Positions 51,166 through 60,317 of a DNA stretch of 64,000 nt are shown one piece after another. The stretch lies in contig NZ_KB889708.1 of the NCBI RefSeq assembly GCF_000372745.1, forward strand, positions 225,234-289,233. The letters are read 5' to 3'. Made by a program: the position numbers and the translations under genes. The first letter of the stretch is position 1, and every line of letters starts with the position of its first letter. The DNA is from Embleya scabrispora DSM 41855 (GTDB taxonomy: Bacteria > Actinomycetota > Actinomycetes > Streptomycetales > Streptomycetaceae). The notes under the pieces were generated by a model that was not told the DNA's origin, ran no database searches, and was given only the letters and a program-made list of their open reading frames with translations.

Positions 51166-51388
51166 GTGCTGTCGAAAGCTCCTCCATACCTGTAGTAGCG
51201 CAAGGCTGTGAGGATTTGAGCCTGCGCGGTGGGCGCCGCGACGGGTAGGCGGGTCCGGCAAGGCGTGGTGCGCACCCGCTTCGGCGGACTCGTTCGCCGA
51301 GCGACGGACCTGCTCGCGGATCCGCACGGCGCCGCACCGCAACACGTCGGCCCGGCGGCCCATTCCGCATGACGCAAAGGACTCCCCC

Positions 51389-52456
51389 ATGACCCGCTAT
51401 GGCGCGATGTACGGCCCCGACGTCACATTCCTCGGCGTTCCGCCGTGCGACCTGGACGAACGTTCGACGTGGGATGACGCCGAGGTGGTCATCCTCGGCG
51501 CACCCTACGACGGCGGCACCTCGTACCGTTCCGGCGCCCGCTTCGGGCCCAAGGCCATTCGGCAGGCCTGCTACCTCGAACACGAGGGCAGCCGGCCCTC
51601 CCTCGCGCTGGGTGTGGACGGACTTCTCGACCTGCGCGTCAAGGACGCCGGCGACGTCATGATGTTCAGCGGCAACGCGCAGGAGGCACACGCCGCGTTG
51701 GAACAGGCGGTGAACACCATCTCGGCCGCCGGCAAGACTCCCCTCATACTCGGCGGCGACCACTCGATCGCCCTCCCGAACGTCACCGGCGTCGCACGCG
51801 CGGTCGGATGGGGCCGGGTCTCGGTCATCCATTTCGACGCCCACGCCGACACCGGCGACATCTGCCACGGTTCGCTCATCGCCCACGGCCAGCCGATGCG
51901 CCGCCTCCTCGAATCGGGCGCGGCCCGCAGCGACCGTTTCCTGCAGTTGGGCCTGCGCGGCTACTGGCCCGGCCCCGAGACGCTGGAGTGGATGGCCGAA
52001 CAGGGCATGCGTTCGTACGAGATGACCGAAATCGTGGAACGTGGCCTGGAAACCTGCCTGGCCGAGGCGTCGCGGACGGCACTGGACGACTGCGACGGCG
52101 TCTACCTCTCGGTCGACGTCGATGTCGTCGACCCCGGCATGGCCCCCGGGACCGGGACCCCGGAGCCCGGCGGCCTGACCTCGCGCCAACTCCTGGACAC
52201 GGTTCGCCGCCTGGCCTACGAACTACCCGTTGTCGGCGTCGAGATCGTCGAAGTCGCCCCCAGCCACGACCACGCCGACATCACCGCGATGCTCGGCAGC
52301 CGCATCGTCCTCGAAGCACTGTCCGGCATCGCCCGCCGACAGGCCGAGAAGAACGGCCGCCTGGAGACGTGGGACCGCGGACGACCCCTCCTCGGGCAGT
52401 ACGACACCGTCCACCGCGACTCGAACCGCCGGCACCGCGGAGCGACGCGCGGGTGA
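51389..52456 (+). CDS. Agmatinase-family ureohydrolase
   Basis: Enzyme of 355 residues that hydrolyses a guanidino group to urea with a dinuclear manganese (or nickel) site. Metal motifs are complete: GGDHS (H125), DAHADTG (D150, H152, D154) and DVDVVDP (D243, D245), followed by APGTGTPEPGGLTSRQLL. The long N-terminus (FLGVPPCDLDERSTWDDAEV) and GAPYDGGTSYRSGARFGPKA are typical of agmatinase, guanidinobutyrase and related enzymes; the substrate is not certain. The last 25 residues are an Arg/His-rich tail. AAGGA precedes the ATG. Confidence 0.92.
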   Translation: MTRYGAMYGPDVTFLGVPPCDLDERSTWDDAEVVILGAPYDGGTSYRSGARFGPKAIRQACYLEHEGSRPSLALGVDGLLDLRVKDAGDVMMFSGNAQEAHAALEQAVNTISAAGKTPLILGGDHSIALPNVTGVARAVGWGRVSVIHFDAHADTGDICHGSLIAHGQPMRRLLESGAARSDRFLQLGLRGYWPGPETLEWMAEQGMRSYEMTEIVERGLETCLAEASRTALDDCDGVYLSVDVDVVDPGMAPGTGTPEPGGLTSRQLLDTVRRLAYELPVVGVEIVEVAPSHDHADITAMLGSRIVLEALSGIARRQAEKNGRLETWDRGRPLLGQYDTVHRDSNRRHRGATRG

Positions 52457-52524
52457 GCAGCCTCGAGGTGTCCAGGCGCCCGCCGCGAGTCGGCCGCCGT
52501 AGCAACCGCGGGTTAACGCCGGCG

Positions 52525-53175
52525 TCACGGGCAGGAGATGCGCACCTCGTCCCCTTTCGCGTCCACCGCGGCGCTCGGCGCGCCCTCCAATGTGGCGTTC
52601 GCGGCTTCGTAGCTGCCGTCCTGCCATTCGCTGGAGGCCTTGCTCATCGCCTCGGCGTTGGCCTGGTACAGGTCCCGCCATTCCCGCAACGGTCGCGCCT
52701 CGTTCGGGTCGGCCGGCAAGGCGACGCCCTTGATGCGCGTCGTCAACGCCGCAAGTTCCGTACTCGCCTGGGACAGGCTCAGGCCGACTGCGTTCAGGTC
52801 CTGATCGGCGACGGCCTGGTTGAGTTCGGTGACCCGTCGGGTGATGCCGTCGATCTTGTCGCCACAGATCTTGTTGACCGTCTCGATGTACGTCGCGCCC
52901 GTCTGGGCCGGCTTGTCGTCGTTCCTGGGGCCCGAATCCCCGCCGGCACGCGGGGTGTTGTCCCCTCCCCCACTCCCGTTCCCGCCGCCGCCCGTCACGT
53001 CGAACGGTCCGATGCCCAGCGCGACGAGCACGCTGAGTACGGTCGCGACCGTACCCACCAGTGTGAGGACCAGCATGAGCCTGCCGTGTCCCTCCTCGCG
53101 TCTGCGCTCGCGCCCGGGCGACGGCGGCATCTGCTGCGGATACGACTGATAGGGCTGTTCCTGTCGATAACGCAT
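52525..53175 (-). CDS. Membrane-anchored protein with extracytoplasmic helical domain
   Basis: Protein of 216 residues of unknown function. A Gln/Pro/Tyr-rich cytoplasmic N-terminus (YRQEQPYQSYPQQMPPSPGR) leads to one membrane helix at about 34-56 (LMLVLTLVGTVATVLSVLVA). A Gly/Ser/Asn linker follows, and the outer domain of about 120 residues is mostly helical with two cysteines (NKICGDK and the final ISCP) that may pair. Tripartite proteins of this type are common in streptomycetes. Convergent with the agmatinase gene. Confidence 0.75.
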   Translation of the reverse strand: MRYRQEQPYQSYPQQMPPSPGRERRREEGHGRLMLVLTLVGTVATVLSVLVALGIGPFDVTGGGGNGSGGGDNTPRAGGDSGPRNDDKPAQTGATYIETVNKICGDKIDGITRRVTELNQAVADQDLNAVGLSLSQASTELAALTTRIKGVALPADPNEARPLREWRDLYQANAEAMSKASSEWQDGSYEAANATLEGAPSAAVDAKGDEVRISCP

Positions 53176-53709
53176 TCTGTCTCCGGATCCCCGCGTTTCC
53201 CAAAGCTTCGATGCCCTGCGCACGCGCGCCGGGTGGACTTCAGGTCGTGCCGGATCCCGCCCAGTCGCCCGCAGGACCCCCCTCGCGGAAACCGCCGACT
53301 GGACCGGGTCCCCCCGCTCCGACCCCTGTGTGGGGTGTTCGCATCGTCGAACCGGGCCGAGGCCCGATCGACGTCGATGTTCGGATGGACGGCACCGCAC
53401 CGGCGGCGGTTCCCGGAGCGGGCCCTCGGAGATCACGACGAGGGATTTCCATCGGCGAGAGCCCGGCCGCGGACTCCCGAACCAAGACATGGCGCCGATA
53501 TCCGATTCCGCAACCGGCGTCGGGAGGTTGCTGTTTCGCCGGCGCCGTCGGTGTCGACGCCCCTGTCGGGCAAGCGCGCCACGTCGTCCACTGCGACGGC
53601 CTCGGCGGCCGCCGCTCCCCGACCGGCGATGACGGGGACCACGGCTGCGGTGTCGGCCTGCTGAAGTATCCTTCCCGCCGCCGCACATCGACTGGGAGGA
53701 CCAAGAGAA
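53176..53709. other. Intergenic stretch, no gene seen
   Basis: About 530 bases of divergent intergenic DNA. Frames are composition artefacts. GGAGG at 53695-53699 is the ribosome-binding site of the next gene. Confidence 0.4.
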
Positions 53710-55218
53710 TTGACTGGCCCGTCTGCTTTCCCACTGCCCTTTCATGCCTCCCGTTCCATATCCTTCGCGACGCCCCGAACGCTGCGCGAACTCGGGATGA
53801 TGCAGTGCAGCTCACACATTCGGGCGAAGCCGGGGTGGTTCGACAAGATGAACGATGCCGACATCGTCGCCAGGTGGACGCGAGAAGCGGTCGCTCAGGG
53901 CCTCACCGAAGCGCAGGTTCGTTACGTGCTTGCCGAACTCCTGCACTACGCCGCACTGCGGGACGGACGAACCGGCGTCGAGGTGTCCACCGTCGACGGG
54001 GTGTGGCAGTCGGACACACTGGTCGACGACAAGCTCACATCCCGGCTGCGCGAGGCGGTTCGGGTGCTGGAACAGGTCCCCGAAGCGGAACAGGACTGGC
54101 ATCCCGGATCCGACGGCCAGGTACTGGATCTGGTTCATCCCTCACTGTTCTGCCTGGTACGAGAGGTGAGCGGTGCGCCCGAGCGGGCTTGGCAAAACCC
54201 GACGGACCGTTACTCGAGGTACGAATTCTCGGAGAGATTCCAGTGGCTGCCCACGGACGTCGACGTCAGTGCGGACGGGGATGTCGCCTTCCGTTCGTAC
54301 GTCAACAACGTCCACCCCGAGACTCATCGCAAACTGGCCTCCGTCCTGCCGGACTTGTTCGCGCGCATGCGCCCGCTGCTGGAGAACGTGCTCACCGATC
54401 TGCGCCATCCGCGGCCCCTGCGGATCGAGGCGGATCCCTTCGGGTGGTACGACTCGAAGCCGGAGTATCCGAACAAATCCTCCTACAGTGATGACGGGGC
54501 TTACGCAGAAGCCCTCCGTGCCTGGGAAGAGGCCCAGGACGACTGGTGGGAAAACCGCCGTCCGACCATCCCGGACGCCCCGACCTTCGTCCCGCCCGAG
54601 TTGCCCGACGAATCCGCCCGAGTCGACCTGCGCGGGCGCCGTCTCCAGGTCATCGTCAAACTCGCCACCATTCATCTCACCCCGGACAAGCCCGAGTACC
54701 CCGGCGGTTCCTGGCATGTCGAGGGGATGATGAACGAGCGGATCGTCTCGACCGGCATCTACTACTGGGACAGCGAGAACACCACCGAAAGCCGGCTGAG
54801 TTTCCGGGCGGCACTGTACGACCCGTCTTACGAACAAAACGACGACAACGGCCTGCGTGAGGTCTACGGCCTGGAGGACGAAGATGCACTGAACCAGATG
54901 CTGGGATCGACATCGACCCCGGCGGGCCGCTGCCTGGCGTTCCCGAACATCCTGCAGCACCGCGTCGGCTCATTCCGCCTCATGGACCCCAGCCGCCCGG
55001 GACATCGCAAAATTCTCGCGTTCTTCCTGGTCGACCCGTCGGAAAGGATCGTCTCGACATCCGATGTACCACCGCAACAACCATGGTTCGACACCTCGAC
55101 CATGACGCTTGAACAGGCCAGGAACTACCGCGAACACCTCATGCGGGAACGCAAGTTCTTCGTCGACGAACACAACGAGCAGCTCTACGAACGAGAATTC
55201 TCCCTCTGCGAGCACTGA
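53710..55218 (+). CDS. DUF4246-type protein, probable 2-oxoglutarate/Fe(II) dioxygenase fold
   Basis: Protein of 502 residues resembling the DUF4246 family, better known from fungi. The C-terminal half has a double-stranded beta-helix pattern: H336 and E338 in GGSWHVEGMMNERIVSTGIY, then H417 in AFPNILQHRVGSFRL and a downstream Arg in GHRKILAFFLVDP. That is the H-x-D/E...H...R arrangement of Fe(II)/2-oxoglutarate enzymes; iron use is inferred. The N-terminal half is helical. The TTG at 53710 follows GGAGG; base composition is slightly less GC-rich than neighbours in the middle part, which could hint at transfer. Confidence 0.8.
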   Translation: MTGPSAFPLPFHASRSISFATPRTLRELGMMQCSSHIRAKPGWFDKMNDADIVARWTREAVAQGLTEAQVRYVLAELLHYAALRDGRTGVEVSTVDGVWQSDTLVDDKLTSRLREAVRVLEQVPEAEQDWHPGSDGQVLDLVHPSLFCLVREVSGAPERAWQNPTDRYSRYEFSERFQWLPTDVDVSADGDVAFRSYVNNVHPETHRKLASVLPDLFARMRPLLENVLTDLRHPRPLRIEADPFGWYDSKPEYPNKSSYSDDGAYAEALRAWEEAQDDWWENRRPTIPDAPTFVPPELPDESARVDLRGRRLQVIVKLATIHLTPDKPEYPGGSWHVEGMMNERIVSTGIYYWDSENTTESRLSFRAALYDPSYEQNDDNGLREVYGLEDEDALNQMLGSTSTPAGRCLAFPNILQHRVGSFRLMDPSRPGHRKILAFFLVDPSERIVSTSDVPPQQPWFDTSTMTLEQARNYREHLMRERKFFVDEHNEQLYEREFSLCEH

Positions 55219-55442
55219 GCCTCTTCCATCCCGAATACGTGCGGTTCAGGAGGGCGCGGACGGCCTGGACGATGGTGCGGATGCGGCAGGTGGCGCATAT
55301 GGCCCGCCGGAGCAGTAGCCAGGTTTCAGTGCGGGGTCGGGCGCGACCGGCATACCGGTGTCGGTCGCGCCCGCGATGATCGGATGGGGTCATGGGTCGG
55401 GTCAAGCGGCTTGACGCGATGTGGCAGCCTCGGGCAACGCGG

Positions 55443-56495
55443 TCAGGCATGGGGTTCGGCCCTGTCGTCGGCGAGAGTCTCTTCCAGGCGTGACATGACG
55501 TCCGCCATGAATGTGCCGGTGGTGCCGTGGCCGCCCAGGTCCGGGGTGGCGGAGTCGGCCCGCGCCGCGGCAGTCAGCGCCCGGCGCAGCGGGGCCGCCG
55601 CCTGGGGATGCCCGAGATGGTCGAGCATGAGGGCGACCGCTGTCGCTGCGGCATACGGATTGGCGATGCCCTGGCCCGCGATGTCGGGCGCGCTTCCGTG
55701 TACCGGCTCGAACAGGGCACAGCCGGTCTCCGGGCACACGCTCGCGCTGGCGGCCAGCCCCAGTCCGCCCATGAGGGCCGCGCCGATGTCGCTGACGATG
55801 TCGCCGAAGAGATTGGAGGCGACGATGCCCTCGTAGGGCGAGGGGTCGCGCACCAGGTGGTAGCAGAAGGCGTCGACGTACTCCTCGCTGCCCACCAACC
55901 CGGGAAAACAGTCGAGTTCGGCACGGAAGACCCCCTGCCAGAGGCGACCCGTGTGGGGAACGGCGTTGCTCTTGTGCACCAGGGTGACCCGTTCGCGACC
56001 GCTCTCGCTCAGGGTGCGCAGGCAGTAGCGGAGGAACTTCTCGACAGTCTCCCGGGTGTATACGCATTCGTCGATGGCTACGGCCGGGTGCCTCCCGTGG
56101 GAGACGGTGCCGCCGACTCCGGCGTAGAGTCCTTGGGTGTTCTCCCGGAACAGGGCGATCGCCCGGTCGCTGCCGCGAGGGGTGAAGGGCCGGTAGTTGA
56201 CGTACAGGTCGAGGCCTCGACGAAGGCCCAGCAGAATGTCGCGACCATGTGCCATGTCAGGGATCCTGGGGTCGCCCAGGGCTCCGAGGAGAATGGCGGG
56301 GTAGTCGGAGGCCAGCAGGTCGAGCGCACCGGGCGGCAGACCGACACGCTCGGCCAGCCACCGCTCGGCGCCCCAGTCGAAGATTCTGTACGAGAGGTCC
56401 AACCCGAAGTGGTCGCTGAGGAGTTCGAGAGCGGGCAGGACGGCCGGGACGACTTCGCCTCCGATTCCGTCCCCGGGAATCACGGCGATCTTCAT
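55443..56495 (-). CDS. 3-isopropylmalate dehydrogenase-like enzyme
   Basis: Enzyme of 350 residues of the isocitrate/isopropylmalate dehydrogenase family, oxidising and decarboxylating a beta-hydroxy diacid with NAD(P). Seen are IPGDGIGGEVVP at the start, YVNYRPFTPRGSD, FRENTQGLYAG, the metal-binding SNLFGDIVSDIGAALMGGLG, and EPVHGSAPDIAGQGIANPYA near the nucleotide site. Its ATG overlaps the stop of the fused isomerase. As the third gene of a leucine-like operon beside an NRPS, it probably works in elongating a 2-keto acid rather than in leucine synthesis. Confidence 0.9.
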   Translation of the reverse strand: MKIAVIPGDGIGGEVVPAVLPALELLSDHFGLDLSYRIFDWGAERWLAERVGLPPGALDLLASDYPAILLGALGDPRIPDMAHGRDILLGLRRGLDLYVNYRPFTPRGSDRAIALFRENTQGLYAGVGGTVSHGRHPAVAIDECVYTRETVEKFLRYCLRTLSESGRERVTLVHKSNAVPHTGRLWQGVFRAELDCFPGLVGSEEYVDAFCYHLVRDPSPYEGIVASNLFGDIVSDIGAALMGGLGLAASASVCPETGCALFEPVHGSAPDIAGQGIANPYAAATAVALMLDHLGHPQAAAPLRRALTAAARADSATPDLGGHGTTGTFMADVMSRLEETLADDRAEPHA

Positions 56496-58477
56496 ACCCG
56501 CGCTCCGGTGGCGAGCATGTCCTCCACGGAGCTGAGTCGTCCCGCGATGGCGCTCGCCGCGACCACGTACGGGGAGGCCAGATAGACCTGGCCGGGTCCG
56601 GACCGTCCGGGGAAGTTGCGGTTCTGCGCGCTGACGGTGATTTCGTCGGGCCGCTCCGAGACGCCCGGCCCGGCGTTGATGCAGGCGCCGCAGGAGGGCG
56701 GCAGGACGGTGACGCCGACCTGCTCGAAGAGGTCGAGATAGCCGCGTTCGGCGGCGTGGTCCAGCACGGCCTCGCTGCCGACCTGGATGTACGCCTGGAC
56801 CTCGGCGGGTACGGATCGTCCCTGGTCACGGGCGAGGCTGAAGACGCTGGCGTACATGTCCATGTCCGCGGCCTTGCCGCCGGTGCAGGAACCGCCGTAC
56901 ACCTTGTCGACGCGGACGTCCTCGCGCACCGAGGCGAGCGGCACGGCGTTGCGCGGGTCTCCCGGCAGGGCCACCATGGGCTGGATGGAGCCCAGGTCCA
57001 CGGTGACGGTGGAGGCGTACCGTGCACCGGGGTCCGAGGACGGTACGGCGGTGGCGGGAGCCGCCGGAGTGCGGCGGGCCAGATGGGCGTGAGTGACCTC
57101 GTCGGCTTCGAACAACGCGGTCATGCCCCCCGCTTCCACCGCCATGTTGCACAGGGTGGCGCGTTCGTCCACGCTGATGGACCCCACGCCGGAGCCGGTG
57201 AACAGGAGGACCTTGCCCAGGGTCCGGCTCCCCTCGATCCCGGGGTGGGCCAGCAGGCTGAGCATGACGTCCTTGGCGCAGACGCCCGGGCGCAGTGCGC
57301 CGTCGAGTTCGACCCGAACGACGGCCGGCACCTTCACCAGGATCTCGCGGTTGTACCAGGCGTTGGCGATGTCGGTGGCGCCCACCCCGAAGGCCAGGGC
57401 GCCGACGGCGCCGCCCGTGCAGGTGTGACTGTCGGTACCGATGATCACGTCCCCTGGGCGGGCGACGTGCTCCAGGATGTGGTTGTGACAGATCGCCCGG
57501 CTGCCGCCGTCCTCGCGGGTGCCGATGAAGTGTCCGCCGCCGAGTTCCGCGAACTCCCGTTGCCGGACCCCGAGGTCCGCGACACGGGCGATGAGCCGGT
57601 CGCCGTTCTCCCGACGCTTCAGGACAGGGCCGGCCAGGGAGAGGTGGTCCTGGAAGAAGTAGCAGGTGTCCGGCTGTTCGAGCCGGGCGTCCGGTCCGAA
57701 CTGCCGCGTGAACATGCCTGCGGCCATGGGGGTGACGTACTCGTGCGAGAACCGGACGTCCGTCGTGACGAAGTACGACTCGCCGACGCGCACCGAGGCG
57801 TTCTCGGGGAGCGGGTTGCGTGGTGACAGGGCACGCTGAAGGATCTTCTCCACGACGTTCAGCGGGCGGGCGGGAGCGAAGTCGGGGGTGATGCCGGAGC
57901 CTTGGCGATTGAAGCCGAACAGGCCCCCGAGGTCGACGATGGCGCGCTCGATGTTGTTGGCACGTCGGGTGAACGCCGCGAGCGGCAGCTCCTCGCCTTC
58001 GAGGAGCGACTCCAGCAGGTCGAAGTCGGTGCAGGTGATGATGCCGACGTTGCGGCAATTCTGCTCGTAGATGCGCTCGAAGGACCGGGCGAAGACGACT
58101 TCGACACCGGCGTACTTCTCGGCGTAGACGGCGTGTTCTCGGGAGGATCCGCAGCCCTTCGCCTCGCCACTGACGATGATCTGGGGCGCGAGAGACTTCA
58201 GGGCACCCTCGGCGACCTTGTTGTCCCGCAGTCCCAGGTAGGCGTAGTCACCGAGCTTCTCGTCGTACCAGTAACAGCACCAGCCCGGGATGATCTCGTC
58301 GGTGGAGATGTTGTTCATCAGCGGCGTGCGCAGCAGTTCGGCGGCGCCGAGCGCTGAACCGCCCGACAGCTGAGCGGCCACGACATCGGTGTTCTCGGTC
58401 AGGACGAGGACGTTGCCGTGCAGGCCGATCCGGCGCTCCTTGGACTCGTCGCCCCGGGTATCACTCCGCTGTCGCAA
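56492..58477 (-). CDS. Fused isopropylmalate isomerase/aconitase-type hydro-lyase, small domain first
   Basis: Protein of 661 residues joining the two subunits of a LeuCD-type isomerase in reverse order. The swivel (LeuD-like) domain is at about 40-190 (MNNISTDEIIPGW, GCGSSREHAVYAEK, NCRNVGIITC). The catalytic (LeuC-like) domain is at about 230-650 with GTDSHTCTGGAVGALAFGVG, VYGGSCTGGKAADM and LPPSCGACINAGPG, which supply the [4Fe-4S] cysteines. It would move a hydroxyl by dehydration and rehydration in keto-acid chain elongation. The TTG at 58477 overlaps the synthase gene by 17 bases; its exact start is uncertain. Confidence 0.9.
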   Translation of the reverse strand: MRQRSDTRGDESKERRIGLHGNVLVLTENTDVVAAQLSGGSALGAAELLRTPLMNNISTDEIIPGWCCYWYDEKLGDYAYLGLRDNKVAEGALKSLAPQIIVSGEAKGCGSSREHAVYAEKYAGVEVVFARSFERIYEQNCRNVGIITCTDFDLLESLLEGEELPLAAFTRRANNIERAIVDLGGLFGFNRQGSGITPDFAPARPLNVVEKILQRALSPRNPLPENASVRVGESYFVTTDVRFSHEYVTPMAAGMFTRQFGPDARLEQPDTCYFFQDHLSLAGPVLKRRENGDRLIARVADLGVRQREFAELGGGHFIGTREDGGSRAICHNHILEHVARPGDVIIGTDSHTCTGGAVGALAFGVGATDIANAWYNREILVKVPAVVRVELDGALRPGVCAKDVMLSLLAHPGIEGSRTLGKVLLFTGSGVGSISVDERATLCNMAVEAGGMTALFEADEVTHAHLARRTPAAPATAVPSSDPGARYASTVTVDLGSIQPMVALPGDPRNAVPLASVREDVRVDKVYGGSCTGGKAADMDMYASVFSLARDQGRSVPAEVQAYIQVGSEAVLDHAAERGYLDLFEQVGVTVLPPSCGACINAGPGVSERPDEITVSAQNRNFPGRSGPGQVYLASPYVVAASAIAGRLSSVEDMLATGARV

Positions 58478-59723
58478 TGATCCGCCCTATCTGTTCGTCG
58501 GTGAGGGGACCCCGATTGGCCTTCGAGCCGGCCAGGATCTTTTTGAGGAGGGACGCGTCGGTGCTGTCGTAGCCGTGGACGGTCAGCCAGTAGCGGACGT
58601 TGTTGGTGCCCGACGCCTGGTCGATCAGCACTTCCTGCTCGCGGCCCAGGTAGCTGGCCGGGACGCTGGAGTACACGCTGTCCTTGACGAGCGTGTTGCC
58701 CTTTTGGTGCGCCTTGAGGATCGCGGAGGCGTGGACACCGGCGCTGGTCTTGAAGACGTCCCGGCCCAGAGCGGGGTAGTTCCGCGGGATGTCCACGTCG
58801 AGCACGTCCGCCGCGTACTCGCTGTACTGCCTGAGCGCCTTCAGATCGTACGTTCCATGTCCGTCGAGATGGCTGTTGATCACCAGCTGGTCCAGGGAGG
58901 CGTTCCCCGCGCGCTCTCCGATGCCCAGGATGGTGCCGTGCACCCGGGTGCAGCCCAGGGCCAACGCCGTCAGGGAGTTGGCGAGGGCGAGCCCCCGGTC
59001 GTTGTGACCGTGCCACTCCAGGTCGACGGACTGCTGCCGGTTCCGGAAGTACCGGGAGGTCCAGTGGAGCAGCGCGGCCGTACCCTCCGGACGGGCCGCT
59101 CCGACGGTGTCGCACAGCGTCAGCCGGGTCACCCCGGAATCGATCGCGGCGTCGTAGACCTGCCCGAGGACCTCCGGGGTGCACCGCACCGCGTCCTCCA
59201 GAACCAGGACGAAGTCGACCTCGCCGTGGGGGCAGGCCGCGGCCGAATCGACGATGTTGCGCTGGATGGTGGCGATGCTCCAGCCCTCGACGTACTGCCG
59301 GATGGGGCTCACACCGACGAAGACGTAGGCGTCCACCGTGGTCTCGGCCCGCGCCGCGATCTCACGGATCGCGGCGACGTCCGCGGGGTGAGTGCGGCCG
59401 GCGTAGCCCGGGACGATCAGGTGTCCGGAAGCGATGATGTGGTGGGCCAGAGCCACGCACTCACGGAGTGCTTCCGGGTCGGACCCCGGGAAACCCAGGT
59501 CGGCGGATCGCACCCCGGCGCGAGCCATGTGGTCGACCAGGGCCCGTTTCTGATCCAGCGAAGGATTTCTGATGTGGGGCGCCTGGAGTCCATCGCGGAG
59601 GGTTTCGTCGAAGAACGTTCCGGAGTACGCCGCGGGGTGCGGGGCGGCGTCGACGACCACGGTGTTCCAGTTGAACCAGATATCAGTGCTCGGATGCACG
59701 CTCTGGCCGGTCATGCCGTTCAA
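58461..59723 (-). CDS. 2-isopropylmalate/homocitrate synthase-like acyltransferase
   Basis: Enzyme of 420 residues of the DRE-TIM (HMGL-like) family, condensing acetyl-CoA with a 2-keto acid. The catalytic start FFDETLRDGLQAP is at about 38-50, and the metal site is EWHGHNDRGLALANSLTALA, followed by TILGIGERAGNASLDQLVIN. The C-terminal LeuA regulatory domain is absent (about 400 residues only), so leucine feedback is unlikely. The TTG at 59723 has GGAGG five bases upstream; the ATG at 59714 is too distant from it. First gene of the chain-elongation operon and divergent from the NRPS. Confidence 0.9.
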   Translation of the reverse strand: MNGMTGQSVHPSTDIWFNWNTVVVDAAPHPAAYSGTFFDETLRDGLQAPHIRNPSLDQKRALVDHMARAGVRSADLGFPGSDPEALRECVALAHHIIASGHLIVPGYAGRTHPADVAAIREIAARAETTVDAYVFVGVSPIRQYVEGWSIATIQRNIVDSAAACPHGEVDFVLVLEDAVRCTPEVLGQVYDAAIDSGVTRLTLCDTVGAARPEGTAALLHWTSRYFRNRQQSVDLEWHGHNDRGLALANSLTALALGCTRVHGTILGIGERAGNASLDQLVINSHLDGHGTYDLKALRQYSEYAADVLDVDIPRNYPALGRDVFKTSAGVHASAILKAHQKGNTLVKDSVYSSVPASYLGREQEVLIDQASGTNNVRYWLTVHGYDSTDASLLKKILAGSKANRGPLTDEQIGRIIATAE

Positions 59724-59929
59724 TTCGACCTCCTTTTCGATGGGGTGGGATCCTTAACGGGGCCGGGATGGACACCAAGGACGCCGGAATATGTACCGCG
59801 ACAGGATCCGGGACGCCCATCAAGGGAATCAATGGTTCGAGGCCGTTCGACAGTGCGTACCGGCCATTGCGCCCGCCGGATATGACGTAGCCGGACCATA
59901 TCCGCGTTCCCGGACCTGTGCCGTGGAAT

Positions 59930-59955
59930 CCCCTGTCCTGTTGCCAGGACAGGGG
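59930..59955. promoter_or_regulatory. Perfect hairpin/palindrome
   Basis: Perfect 11-base arms CCCCTGTCCTG (59930-59940) and CAGGACAGGGG (59945-59955) around TTGC. It is mid-way between the divergent starts and has no T-tract, so an operator is more likely than a terminator. Confidence 0.55.
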
Positions 59956-60149
59956 ACATCAGGGCAGAGGTCAAGGATCCCGAATGCAGTCCGTCCACAT
60001 CACGCCCGCCATCGAGATCGCCTGGCGCTCGGGATGAGAAGCCTTCAGTGAGAAGCGCAGTGAAAGCTGTACCTTCGACGCGTGCCGAGTTGGCGTCGAA
60101 TTCGCTTTCTCGCATCATGTTCCCAGGGCTCACCAGCCGGTCGGTGGAG

Positions 60150-60181
60150 CCGAGTTCCGGAACGCAATATTCCGAACTCGG
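60150..60181. promoter_or_regulatory. Inverted repeat upstream of the NRPS gene
   Basis: Arms CCGAGTTCCGGAA (60150-60162) and TTCCGAACTCGG (60170-60181) pair except for one extra C on the left. Located about 140 bases before the NRPS start; candidate operator or leader hairpin. Confidence 0.5.
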
Positions 60182-60317
60182 GACCATCGTGAGCGGAGAA
60201 GGCGACTGCAGGGAGCCTGTGGCAGGTGGAATGACAGTGGATCCCACATGTTCGTGGTGGTCTCGTCACTCTCTTTTCAGCTTGTTCCGACGTGTCTTTA
60301 CGAGGGAGTCGAATCCG

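Larger units (their letters stand above)
59724..60317. other. Divergent control region between chain-elongation operon and NRPS
   Basis: About 590 bases with lower GC than the surroundings and two strong inverted repeats (59930-59955 and 60150-60181). A minus-strand open frame at 59720-60247 looks non-coding. Promoters for both biosynthetic transcripts should lie here. Confidence 0.5.

Noticed and set aside
59720..60247. 175-residue minus-strand open frame before the NRPS
   Set aside because: No ribosome-binding site, no motif, and it spans the hairpins and promoter region.
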